A stretch of 14,172 bases of DNA from JAXHLG01 sp034522495 (GTDB taxonomy: Bacteria > Patescibacteriota > Minisyncoccia > Moranbacterales > DUUL01): contig JAXHLG010000003.1 of assembly GCA_034522495.1 (NCBI GenBank), forward strand, positions 1 through 14,172. The letters are read 5' to 3'. A program made the position numbers and the translations under genes. Below are positions 1-6,767 of the stretch, piece by piece. A model generated the notes under the pieces. The model was not told the origin of the DNA and did not search any database. It was given only the letters and a program-made list of their open reading frames with translations. The stretch's first letter is position 1. Each line of letters begins with the position of its first letter.

Positions 1-884
1 CAAGCCAAAAAGGTGGTTTCTTATTCTATTGCATCTGTTTCCGGTGCGATTTTAGCGGTTTGTTCTTGTACTATTTTGCCCCTTTTTGCCGGTATTAGAA
101 AACGCGGTGCCGGACTCGGCCCGGCTGTTACTTTTCTTTTTTCAGGACCAGCTATAAATATTGCGGCCATATTTTTGACAATTTCTGTATTGGGCTTGAA
201 TATCGGCTTGGCCAGGATTATTTCAGCGATTTTTCTGTCTATATTGGTTGGTTTGACTATGCAGTTTATATTTCGAGAAAAAACAGAAGAGGAGGTTTAT
301 TTATTCAAAAAGATAAGCAGGCCGTTTATAGTCCGACAGTTACAATTGTATTTATATTGACAATGGTGGCGGTATTGGTGGTTAATGGTCTTGGCATTAA
401 TATGATTTTGAAATATTTTCTGATGGTCGGCTTATCCTTAACTGCCGCTGGTATTGCTATTTTTAAGTTTAAGAAAGAAACCAACAAAGAATGGATAAAA
501 GAAACCTGGTCTTTTACTAAAATGCTTTTGCCAATTCTTTTTATCGGTGTGTTTGTGGCCGGTTTTATTATGCCTTTTTTACCAGAGGAATTAATTCAAA
601 GAATTGTTGGTACAAATTCCCTATCTGGTAATTTTATCGCTTCCATATTTGGAGCTTTTATGTATTTCTCTACTTTAACTGAAATTCCAATATTACAAGG
701 TTTGATCGCTAAGGGCATGAGCCAGGGTCCGGCCTTAGCTCTACTTTTAGCCGGACCATCACTTAGTCTGCCGAACATGTTAGTAGTGCGAAGCGTCTTG
801 GGAAATAAAAAGACTGCTGTTTACGTATTAATAGTAGTAATATATTCTACAATCGCCGGACTGATTTTTGGCTCTTTAGCTTAA
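1..884 (+). CDS. ArsP/COG0701-type permease, 5'-truncated and frame-disrupted
   Basis: Integral membrane permease of the COG0701 (DUF318) family, whose members include ArsP exporters of trivalent organoarsenicals and Cu/Zn exporters. The reading frame enters from outside the window in frame 1. It shows the family CSC motif (C21 and C23 counted from base 1) in CSCTILPLFAG, then a GPAINI segment. After about base 277 the similarity moves to frame 3 and runs to the stop at 882-884, with STLTEIPILQGL and GPSLSLPNM motifs in the C-terminal half. Frame 3 is already protein-like upstream of the TTG at 357 (reading VYSPTVTIVFIL), so 357 is not a true start and the halves belong to one gene. The break is a -1 step between about 278 and 312. 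Possible causes are a lost A in one of two A runs, a real mutation, or -1 recoding. The substrate cannot be told from sequence; the neighbouring ArsF and ArsG favour organoarsenicals or thiol-reactive metals. Confidence 0.75.
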
Positions 885-914
885 TTATTTTTAATTATAA
901 ATTTAATACTAAAT

Positions 915-1412
915 ATGAAAAAAATTGCGATTATTATTTTGTTGTTTGTTTCAATGTCCGGAGTTTTGTCTGGTTGCACTACTTCAGATGAGAATAAGAC
1001 CTATTACTTTGATAAAGATGGTAATATGACTACGGTAAAACCGTCAAATGGCGAAGCTCAAGAAAATTCTGTGGGCGTAGCTGATATATTGGAGGTATAT
1101 TATTTTCATAGTTCCCAACGCTGTTATGCTTGTGAGGCCGCCGGTGAATATATTAGCAGTTTGATCAATGAAAAATACAGCCAAGAGCTTGAAGAAGGAG
1201 GGATTGTTTTTGGGCAAATAAATGTAGATTTGCGCGAGAATAAAGAGCTTGCTCGTAAGTTTGAGGCCACTGGGTCTTCCTTATATTTCAACCGCATAAT
1301 TGACGGCCAAGATAATATCGAACAGGAAACCAGGATCTGGCGTCTTTTGAATAGCGAGAATCAATTTAAAGAATATTTGGAAGAAAAAATAGATTCTTAT
1401 TTAGGGCTTTAA
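915..1412 (+). CDS. arsF: ArsF-family thioredoxin-fold lipoprotein (nitroreductase subunit family)
   Basis: Predicted exported lipoprotein of 165 residues. It has a basic start (MKK), a hydrophobic segment at 4-18 and a lipobox LSGC with lipidated C21. After a polar linker the domain from about 58 begins EVYYFHSSQRCYAC, a thioredoxin-like strand followed by a CxxC (C70, C73). It continues with INVDLRENKELA and an RIWRLL segment near the C-terminus. This layout matches the family annotated as nitrophenyl compound nitroreductase subunit ArsF, described from the arsEFG cluster that reduces nitro-aromatic arsenicals such as roxarsone. A ferredoxin gene follows after 13 nt and an ArsG-like permease comes next, which supports the assignment. 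Whether it truly reduces nitro groups here is inference; a general redox lipoprotein is the alternative. Confidence 0.68.
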   Translation: MKKIAIIILLFVSMSGVLSGCTTSDENKTYYFDKDGNMTTVKPSNGEAQENSVGVADILEVYYFHSSQRCYACEAAGEYISSLINEKYSQELEEGGIVFGQINVDLRENKELARKFEATGSSLYFNRIIDGQDNIEQETRIWRLLNSENQFKEYLEEKIDSYLGL

Positions 1413-1425
1413 GGTTGTCGTTATT

Positions 1426-1746
1426 ATGGAAAGCAGTCAAATTAAAAATAATAAATGGTTCGGTATTCCTCGCTCATCCATTGATTGGTATCCGACGATT
1501 GACAAAAATAAATGTATCACTTGCCTGATCTGCGTGAAATTTTGCAAAAAAGGAGTATTTACGGTTTCCGAAAACAAGCCGAAAGTCATTAATCCAAAAA
1601 ATTGCGTGGTCGGCTGCCGAGGTTGTGATGCCAAGTGTCCTGTTGGCGCCATTTCTCATCCGTCTGATGAATATCTAAGCGAGCTTCTAAAGCAAAAAAG
1701 CGAAAATGCGGTGGGCGATTGTTGTTCAACTTGCGCTATAAAATAA
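1426..1746 (+). CDS. Dicluster 4Fe-4S ferredoxin with C-terminal cysteine tail
   Basis: Small 106-residue electron carrier with two cysteine clusters. The first has the ferredoxin spacing C30-x2-C33-x2-C36-x3-C40. The second is C60-x3-C64-x2-C67-x3-C71 followed by Pro, an x3 variant of the first gap. The N-terminal 25 residues (ending SIDWYPTIDKNKC) align with the second ferredoxin of this window at 4405, so the two are paralogues. An unusual tail after the second cluster carries C99, C100 and C103 (GDCCSTCAIK), not needed for the clusters and suited to binding a soft metal or As(III). It sits between the ArsF-like and ArsG-like genes with 13- and 16-nt gaps, so it probably feeds electrons to the ArsF-like reductase (inference). 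Whether it corresponds to ArsE of the known arsEFG cluster cannot be decided here. Confidence 0.8.
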   Translation: MESSQIKNNKWFGIPRSSIDWYPTIDKNKCITCLICVKFCKKGVFTVSENKPKVINPKNCVVGCRGCDAKCPVGAISHPSDEYLSELLKQKSENAVGDCCSTCAIK

Positions 1747-1762
1747 TTATAATTGTAAAAAA

Positions 1763-2482
1763 ATGGAATTAATAAACACTTTAATTGATGGTTACAATAT
1801 CCCGATTTTAACCGCTTTTCTTTTGGGGATATTAACATCGATCAGTCCTTGTCCTTTGGCGACCAACATCACGGCGATTGCTTATATCTCCAAAGAGATC
1901 AAAACGATAAAATATACTTTATTTAGCGGTCTTTTTTATACTTTGGGAAGAGGTATAAGTTATACCCTACTGGCAACTCTTATTTATTTCGGCGTATCCA
2001 GTTTTCAGATTAAGCTTATATTTGAGGGCTGGGGAGATAAAGTATTAGGGCCGATATTGATCGTGATCGGATTGATAATGCTTAATGTTATTAAAATAAA
2101 TATAGGTGGAAAAGGTGAGAAGATAGAAAAACTCAAAAAATGGTTGGCGCGTAAGGGGTATATTGGTTCAATCCTCCTCGGCATGCTTTTTGCTTTGGCT
2201 TTTTGCCCATACAGCGCCGTCTTGTTTTTTGGCGTATTAATACCTTTGGTTTTGAGTTCCGGCGAGAGCTTGATCTTGCCTCCGTTGTTCGCGCTCGGCA
2301 CCGGATTACCGGTTATTATCTTTTCTTTCTTGATCGCTTTTTCTATGAAAAAAGTTAGTCGAGCTTTTCAAGTAGCCCAAAAAGTGGAAAAGGTTATGCG
2401 TTATGTGGTGGCGATCATCTTTATAGGAGTAGGTATTTATTATCTGCAATATTTGGTCAAGTATCTGACTGGCCTTCTATGA
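1763..2482 (+). CDS. arsG: ArsG-family / CcdA-like membrane permease
   Basis: A 239-residue polytopic membrane protein with about six hydrophobic helices, in the DsbD/CcdA superfamily. Each half carries one conserved Cys-Pro: SPCPLATN (C30) and AFCPYSAVLFFG (C148), as expected for the paired-cysteine architecture. The LATN variant and the linkage to an ArsF-like protein fit the ArsG family, reported as an efflux permease for trivalent aminoaromatic arsenicals. A reductant-transporting CcdA, moving electrons from cytoplasmic thiols to the exported ArsF-like protein, is a real alternative because the cysteine arrangement is the same. The basic loop around 115-132 separates the halves. Its stop overlaps the next start by 4 nt (ATGA), so it is translationally coupled to the exporter downstream. 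Confidence 0.66.
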   Translation: MELINTLIDGYNIPILTAFLLGILTSISPCPLATNITAIAYISKEIKTIKYTLFSGLFYTLGRGISYTLLATLIYFGVSSFQIKLIFEGWGDKVLGPILIVIGLIMLNVIKINIGGKGEKIEKLKKWLARKGYIGSILLGMLFALAFCPYSAVLFFGVLIPLVLSSGESLILPPLFALGTGLPVIIFSFLIAFSMKKVSRAFQVAQKVEKVMRYVVAIIFIGVGIYYLQYLVKYLTGLL

Positions 2483-3486
2483 TCAAACATACCCAAAAAT
2501 TATCCAATTTTTTAAGCCGCTGGACCCCGGTCCTGATCTTTATCATAATCATCTTGGGCCTATTTTTCGGTTATTTTTTCCCGGATAAAGCCTCGGTTTT
2601 GGAAAAAATGATCTTGCCGTTTATGATCCTGATGCTGATCCCCATGATGATGAGTATAGTGATCAGGGAGCTGAGGTCGGTCGCGAAGGATAAAAAAATA
2701 ATCCTCTTAGCAGTTTTAATAAATTTTATAATCTCGCCTCTGGTGGCCTTCCTGTGGGCTAAGCTGTTTTTCAGCGGCTTAGATCCCAAATTTACTGCCG
2801 GCTGGATCCTGAAATTGACCGTGCCCTGTTCGGCCATGATGGTGGCTTGGACCGGAATGGCCAAAGGTAAAACTGAAACAGCTCTGGTCATACAAGTGGT
2901 CAGTTTTATTTTGGCCATCTTTTTCGTGCCTTTCTGGATGACGGTCCTGGCAAGTTCCTATGTAACAATAGATGTTTACTTTATCATTCAGAAGATCTTG
3001 CTCATTATTGTTTTGCCGATGGTGATCGGCATAAGTTTGCGGGAGATAATTATGAAAAGGATCGGGGCTAAAAATTTCCGGGAAGAGATAAAACCGTTCT
3101 TGCCACCCCTTTCCACCCTGGGGATGTATATCGTCGTTTTCTCGGTTATCTCACTGGAAGCAAAAACCATTATAGCCAACCCCAAGCTTATCGGAATTCT
3201 TGTTATTTCCATCGCCGTGGTATACCCTTTGTTGTTCTTCTTGAGTATACTGATCGCCAAAAAAACCAAAATCAAATACGAGAACGCCATCGCCTTGGGC
3301 TATAGCGTAACAGCCAAAAACCATGGCATTACCCTGGCCGTGGCTTTCAGCGCTTTTGGCGGACTGTCGGTTTTGCCGGCCGCCTTTACCCCGATTCTGC
3401 AGATACTTATTATGCTCGCGATCTATCATTTAGCAAAAAGAATTAAAAAATTTATAGAACCGTCTTTTTGGGATAAATTAACCTAA
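2479..3486 (+). CDS. Acr3-superfamily exporter (BASS fold), divergent, lacking the TM9 Glu
   Basis: Membrane protein of 335 residues, near the usual Acr3 length, with about ten helices in the bile acid:sodium symporter fold. The Acr3 TM4 signature is present as PCSAMMVAWTGMAKG, with C117 in the position of the essential As(III)-binding cysteine. In the TM9 region, where Acr3 has SNFFELAVAVA, this protein reads AKNHGITLAVA, so the conserved Glu is absent. It is therefore an arsenic-resistance-type paralogue rather than an ordinary Acr3, and may carry a different arsenical or anion. Start 2479 overlaps the ArsG stop by 4 nt and the CDF gene follows 2 nt after the stop, so it belongs to one transcript with them. 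No frame disruption is seen. The true substrate is unknown. Confidence 0.72.
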   Translation: MIKHTQKLSNFLSRWTPVLIFIIIILGLFFGYFFPDKASVLEKMILPFMILMLIPMMMSIVIRELRSVAKDKKIILLAVLINFIISPLVAFLWAKLFFSGLDPKFTAGWILKLTVPCSAMMVAWTGMAKGKTETALVIQVVSFILAIFFVPFWMTVLASSYVTIDVYFIIQKILLIIVLPMVIGISLREIIMKRIGAKNFREEIKPFLPPLSTLGMYIVVFSVISLEAKTIIANPKLIGILVISIAVVYPLLFFLSILIAKKTKIKYENAIALGYSVTAKNHGITLAVAFSAFGGLSVLPAAFTPILQILIMLAIYHLAKRIKKFIEPSFWDKLT

Positions 3487-3488
3487 AT

Positions 3489-4367
3489 ATGAAAAGATTC
3501 AGCCTCATTTTTGCCATAATCATCAACATATTTATCACGGCCACTGAAGCTGTGGTCGGTTTAGTGATCGGCAGTATGGCCTTGATATCGGACGCGGTGC
3601 ATAATTTTTCCGATGTCGGCGCCTTGGTATTAAGCTGGTGGGGTGAGAAGATAAAGGCCAAAGAACCGAATCAACAAAAAACTTTTGGCTACAAAAGGGC
3701 TGAGATAATAATAGCGCTTTTAAATTCCCTCGTTCTTGTGGCGGTGGTGATCTTTATTTTTTACGAATCTGTGGGCCGGCTTTTCAACCCTACCGAAATT
3801 CAAGGTGGTGTGATGATGATCATGGCCGTAGTTGCTTTAGTCGGTAACGGGGTCGCTACCTATTTCTTGAAAAAAGATTCCCATGAAAATCTAAACCTGA
3901 AAAGCGCTTGGCTTCATTCTTTTCAAGATGCCCTATTTTCTTTGGCCGTGGTCTTAAGTGCGATCATTCTCTATTTCACGCATTGGTTTATAATCGATCC
4001 TATTATTTCAATTCTTCTTTCTGTTTATATTTTAAGAGAAGCCTACAAGATAATAAAAGAAACAGTGGATGTTCTTATGGAATCAACCCCGGATGACATT
4101 AATTTTGAAGAAGTCAAAACTACTTTAGAAAGCTTTGAAGGTGTAAAAAAAGCTGAGGACATACACATTTGGCAAACTGACAGCAACAGCCGTTTTTTGA
4201 GTGCTCACTTGGAAATAGATGACCTGGAAAATGAAAAAAGGAATCAGCTACTTTGCTTGATCCAAAAAGACTTGGATAAAAAATTCAATATCAGCCATCC
4301 CACAATTCAAATGATCTCAGCCGACGAAAAGGAAAAATTAAAATTCAATTGTGATCATTGCAATTAA
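3489..4367 (+). CDS. Cation diffusion facilitator (CzcD-like) metal exporter
   Basis: A 292-residue CDF transporter that would exchange protons for Zn(II) or a similar divalent metal at the cytoplasmic membrane. The transport-site motifs are visible: HNFSD (H38 and D42, with D35 just before) in helix 2 and HSFQD (H143 and D147) in helix 5. A TFGYKR loop at about 65-70 and a C-terminal cytoplasmic domain from about 200 (VEDI-like AEDIHIWQTDSNSRFLSAHLEI) are typical of CzcD-type members. The extreme C-terminus FNCDHCN adds a CxxC not standard for the fold, echoing cysteine tails on neighbouring proteins. It begins 2 nt after the Acr3-like stop with no Shine-Dalgarno sequence, implying coupled translation. 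The metal cannot be assigned from sequence. Confidence 0.88.
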   Translation: MKRFSLIFAIIINIFITATEAVVGLVIGSMALISDAVHNFSDVGALVLSWWGEKIKAKEPNQQKTFGYKRAEIIIALLNSLVLVAVVIFIFYESVGRLFNPTEIQGGVMMIMAVVALVGNGVATYFLKKDSHENLNLKSAWLHSFQDALFSLAVVLSAIILYFTHWFIIDPIISILLSVYILREAYKIIKETVDVLMESTPDDINFEEVKTTLESFEGVKKAEDIHIWQTDSNSRFLSAHLEIDDLENEKRNQLLCLIQKDLDKKFNISHPTIQMISADEKEKLKFNCDHCN

Positions 4368-4404
4368 AAATAATTATAAGTGATTAAAATTAATTATAAA
4401 AACT

Positions 4405-4770
4405 ATGAACGAACAGCAAAAACAAGACCCAAAATTCGCTAAATTTCACGGTGTGGATCGCGAAAAAATTCAGTGGAATCCGGTAATTGACGAAGAAAAA
4501 TGCATCGGTTGCGGGATGTGCGCTACCACTTGTGGCAGAGGCGTGTATAAATTTGACTTTGAGAAAAGAAAAGCGGTGGTGGCCAACCCAACCCAATGCA
4601 TGGTGGCCTGCCAGACCTGCTCAAACTTGTGCCCGGCGGGAGCGATTTCTTTTGCCGAAGATGACAAGACCAGGGAAAAAGCGCAAAAAATAGTCCAAGA
4701 TTTTCAGCTAATTCCCAAAGTTAAGGACGAGCTGGAAGAACGCCGAAGCGATCTATCTCTCGAAGAATAA
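4405..4770 (+). CDS. Second dicluster 4Fe-4S ferredoxin
   Basis: A 121-residue paralogue of the ferredoxin at 1426, with the same layout: a polar N-terminus, IQWNPVIDEEKC, then C33-x2-C36-x2-C39-x3-C43 and C65-x3-C69-x2-C72-x3-C76-Pro. It lacks the cysteine tail and instead ends in a charged, probably helical segment (residues 84-121). It closes the first gene run, 37 nt after the CDF stop and 112 nt before arsR. Its leader shares 16 identical bases across the start codon with the arsD leader at 6758. It is likely an electron donor to one of the redox proteins in the locus; the partner is unknown. A frame-2 open stretch inside it is a shadow. Confidence 0.8.
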   Translation: MNEQQKQDPKFAKFHGVDREKIQWNPVIDEEKCIGCGMCATTCGRGVYKFDFEKRKAVVANPTQCMVACQTCSNLCPAGAISFAEDDKTREKAQKIVQDFQLIPKVKDELEERRSDLSLEE

Positions 4771-4819
4771 CAAAACAAAAAAATATTGCATTTAGTCTCT
4801 TCTTGTAATTTACGCACCC

Positions 4820-4848
4820 TTGACAGCGTATTTTTATAAGTGTATTAT
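4820..4848 (+). promoter_or_regulatory. Sigma70-type promoter of arsR
   Basis: A perfect -35 TTGACA at 4820-4825 is followed, after exactly 17 nt, by a -10 TATTAT at 4843-4848 (one mismatch to TATAAT). It is in the only sizeable gap upstream of arsR, 35 nt before the start codon. The ArsR-type operator begins at the -10 and covers the predicted transcription start, so the promoter should be repressed by ArsR. Confidence 0.8.
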
Positions 4849-4866
4849 ATGAATATAGCTTCATAT
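4847..4866. promoter_or_regulatory. ArsR/SmtB-family operator
   Basis: Perfect 7-bp inverted repeat ATATGAA (4847-4853), 6-nt spacer TATAGC, TTCATAT (4860-4866). This matches the imperfect-palindrome type typical of ArsR/SmtB operators (ATATGAA-N6-TTCATAT). It overlaps the -10 and the expected +1 and precedes arsR by 16 nt, so binding would block polymerase. Confidence 0.8.
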
Positions 4867-4882
4867 ATTAATTAAGCTCGGT

Positions 4883-5206
4883 ATGACAAACAACGAAGAA
4901 AAACTCCATAAATATGTAAAATTATTGGCGGACAAAAACCGATACAAGATAATTCTCTCTTTGGCAAAAGGTGAGGAATGCGTTTGTTTTTTATCTGAAA
5001 AACTAAAAATAGAACAGACGCTTCTTTCTCATCATTTGCGGATCTTGCGGGAAGAGAAAATAATAAAAGTCAGAAAAACCGGAACTTGGGCATATTACTC
5101 TCTTGATCCTAAAATGTTTGCCGAAATGGAAAAAATATACAAGGAATTATTAGGCGCGAAAAATATTTCGGATAAAGAGCATAGCCATAACAAAGCTTGT
5201 AAATAG
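4883..5206 (+). CDS. arsR: ArsR-family arsenite-responsive repressor
   Basis: A 107-residue winged-helix repressor of the ArsR/SmtB family. The As(III)-site CxC is visible as GEECVCFLSEKL (C33 and C35), at the start of the helix before the recognition helix, as in R773-type ArsR (ELCVCDL). The recognition region reads QTLLSHHLRILREEKII and the wing KVRKTGTWAYYSL. A third cysteine, C106 in the tail HSHNKACK, could complete a three-coordinate site or be part of a His/Cys tail. It is first in the unit arsR-acr3-arsC and lies directly behind its own operator, giving negative autoregulation relieved by As(III). Confidence 0.92.
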   Translation: MTNNEEKLHKYVKLLADKNRYKIILSLAKGEECVCFLSEKLKIEQTLLSHHLRILREEKIIKVRKTGTWAYYSLDPKMFAEMEKIYKELLGAKNISDKEHSHNKACK

Positions 5207-5229
5207 AATAATATATAAATAAAATAATT

Positions 5230-6343
5230 ATGCCAGAACATCATCATCTAACCGAAGAAATAAAAGAGGATATAGAACAACTGGAAGAACAAGTATTGGG
5301 TATCTTTGAAAAATACCTTAGCTTATGGGTTTTCCTCTGTATCGTCGCCGGCATTCTGATCGGGAAATTCTTCCCCGCTTTTCCGACCTTTCTAGGCAAA
5401 TTTGAATACGCTCAAGTTTCTTTACCAATTGCCGTTTTAATCTGGTTGATGATCTATCCGATGATGTTGAAAATAGATTTTTCCTGCCTTAAAGATTGTT
5501 TTAAACAACCAAAAGGACTAACGATTACTTTGGTCAGCAATTGGCTAATCAAACCATTTACCATGTTCGCTTTTGCATATTTATTTTTGGCAATTATTTT
5601 TAAAAACTTTATAGACCCTGCCTTAGCCAATGAATATATTGCCGGAGCGATTTTGCTCGGCGCCGCCCCCTGCACCGCCATGGTTTTTGTTTGGAGCTAT
5701 CTTACCAGGGGAAATCCCGCCTATACTCTTTTGCAAGTCGCAGTAAATGATCTGATTATTTTAATCGCCTTTGTCCCGATTGTTTCTTTATTGCTTGGCG
5801 TTGGTGGTATTGCCATTCCGTATGATACACTCTTTTTATCAATTGGACTTTTCGTGGTAGTTCCGTTTTTGGCGGCGTTTTTGACCAGAAAATACCACAT
5901 AAAAAAGAAAGGGCAGGCCTGTTTTGAACAAAGCTTTTTGCCCAAATTCAAACATATCACCGAGATTGGCCTCTTGTTTACTTTGATAATAATTTTTTCT
6001 TTTCAAGGAGAGACTATTTTAAACAACCCCTTCCATATTGCCTTGATCGCAATACCTTTGATCATCCAAACCTTTTTCATTTTTTCTTTTGCTTACCTGT
6101 GGGCGAAAAAATGGCGAGTTCCGCATGATATCGCCGCTCCGGCCGGTATGATTGGCGCCAGTAATTTTTTTGAGTTGGCTGTGGCGGTGGCGATATCTCT
6201 TTTTGGAGTCGGTTCCGGCGCGACTCCTGGTAACCGTTGTCGGGGTTTTGGTGGAAGTGCCCATTATGCTGACCCTGGTAAAAATAGCCAACAATACCAA
6301 AGGTTGGTTTAAAAATACTAATAATTTAAATTATGGAAAATAA
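5230..6343 (+). CDS. acr3: Acr3 arsenite efflux permease, frameshifted near the 3' end
   Basis: Arsenite exporter of the Acr3 family with both hallmark residues: C148 in AAPCTAMVFVWSYL (TM4) and E315 in ASNFFELAVAVA (TM9). It starts with a soluble His/Glu-rich extension (MPEHHH) before TM1. The open frame runs to 6312 but loses family similarity after GSGA (residue 331). Moving +1 at about 6223 restores LLVTVVGVLVEVPIMLTLV and KGWF, the normal last helix and tail, with a stop at 6341-6343. A single extra base (A at 6223) gives a gap-free alignment to the family consensus. The in-frame product would carry a scrambled, soluble tail instead of TM10. The corrected stop overlaps the arsC start by 11 nt, another sign that the restored frame is the ancestral one. 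Confidence 0.88.
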
Positions 6344-6734
6344 ACCTCTTTATCTATTCGTTTGCATTGAAAATGCTTGTAGGAGCCAAATGGCTCAGGG
6401 CCTATTTAATTCTCTGACAAAAAAAGCGATAGCGGAAAGCGCCGGGGTTGCGCCGGCAAAAGAAATCAATCCCATTGCAATTGAGATGATGACAGAAAGG
6501 AACATAGATATTTCAGAACAATATCCAAAAATGATTACTCCGGAAATGACAGTGCAAGCGACAAAAATTATTACAATGGGGTGTATTGATAAGTGTCCAT
6601 TTACTCCCGCCGAAAAGACTATTGAATGGAATATTCCCGACCCCAAGGGAAAAAATAAGGTATTTTTTGTTGAAATACGAAATTTAATAGAGGAGCACAT
6701 CAATAAACTTCTTAAAGATGGACATTTAATTTAA
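6333..6734 (+). CDS. arsC: Thioredoxin-coupled arsenate reductase (LMW-PTP fold)
   Basis: A 133-residue ArsC of the low-molecular-weight tyrosine phosphatase fold, reducing As(V) to As(III) for export. The P-loop is CIENACRS (C11-x5-R17), with C11 as nucleophile. The redox-relay cysteines are C84 and C88 in TMGCIDKCPF, and the catalytic Asp-Pro is D103-P104 in WNIPDPKGK. The relay spacing x3 is shorter than in the Staphylococcus pI258 enzyme but keeps the two-cysteine design expected of thioredoxin-dependent members. It begins inside the restored acr3 reading frame. Codon use still resembles the upstream genes, and the AT-rich block begins after it. Confidence 0.9.
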   Translation: MENKPLYLFVCIENACRSQMAQGLFNSLTKKAIAESAGVAPAKEINPIAIEMMTERNIDISEQYPKMITPEMTVQATKIITMGCIDKCPFTPAEKTIEWNIPDPKGKNKVFFVEIRNLIEEHINKLLKDGHLI

Positions 6735-6767
6735 AAAATTAATAATTTATTATTAACTATAAAAACT

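Noticed and set aside
357..365. TTG at 357 as the start of a separate permease gene
   Set aside because: The same frame is protein-like well upstream of 357 and together with the preceding ORF makes one permease, so it is a frame break, not a second gene.
596..3661. Many open frames on the - strand and in shifted + frames over the first 4 kb (and elsewhere)
   Set aside because: They are shadows of strong membrane-protein or ferredoxin genes, with no leader and no domain signal.
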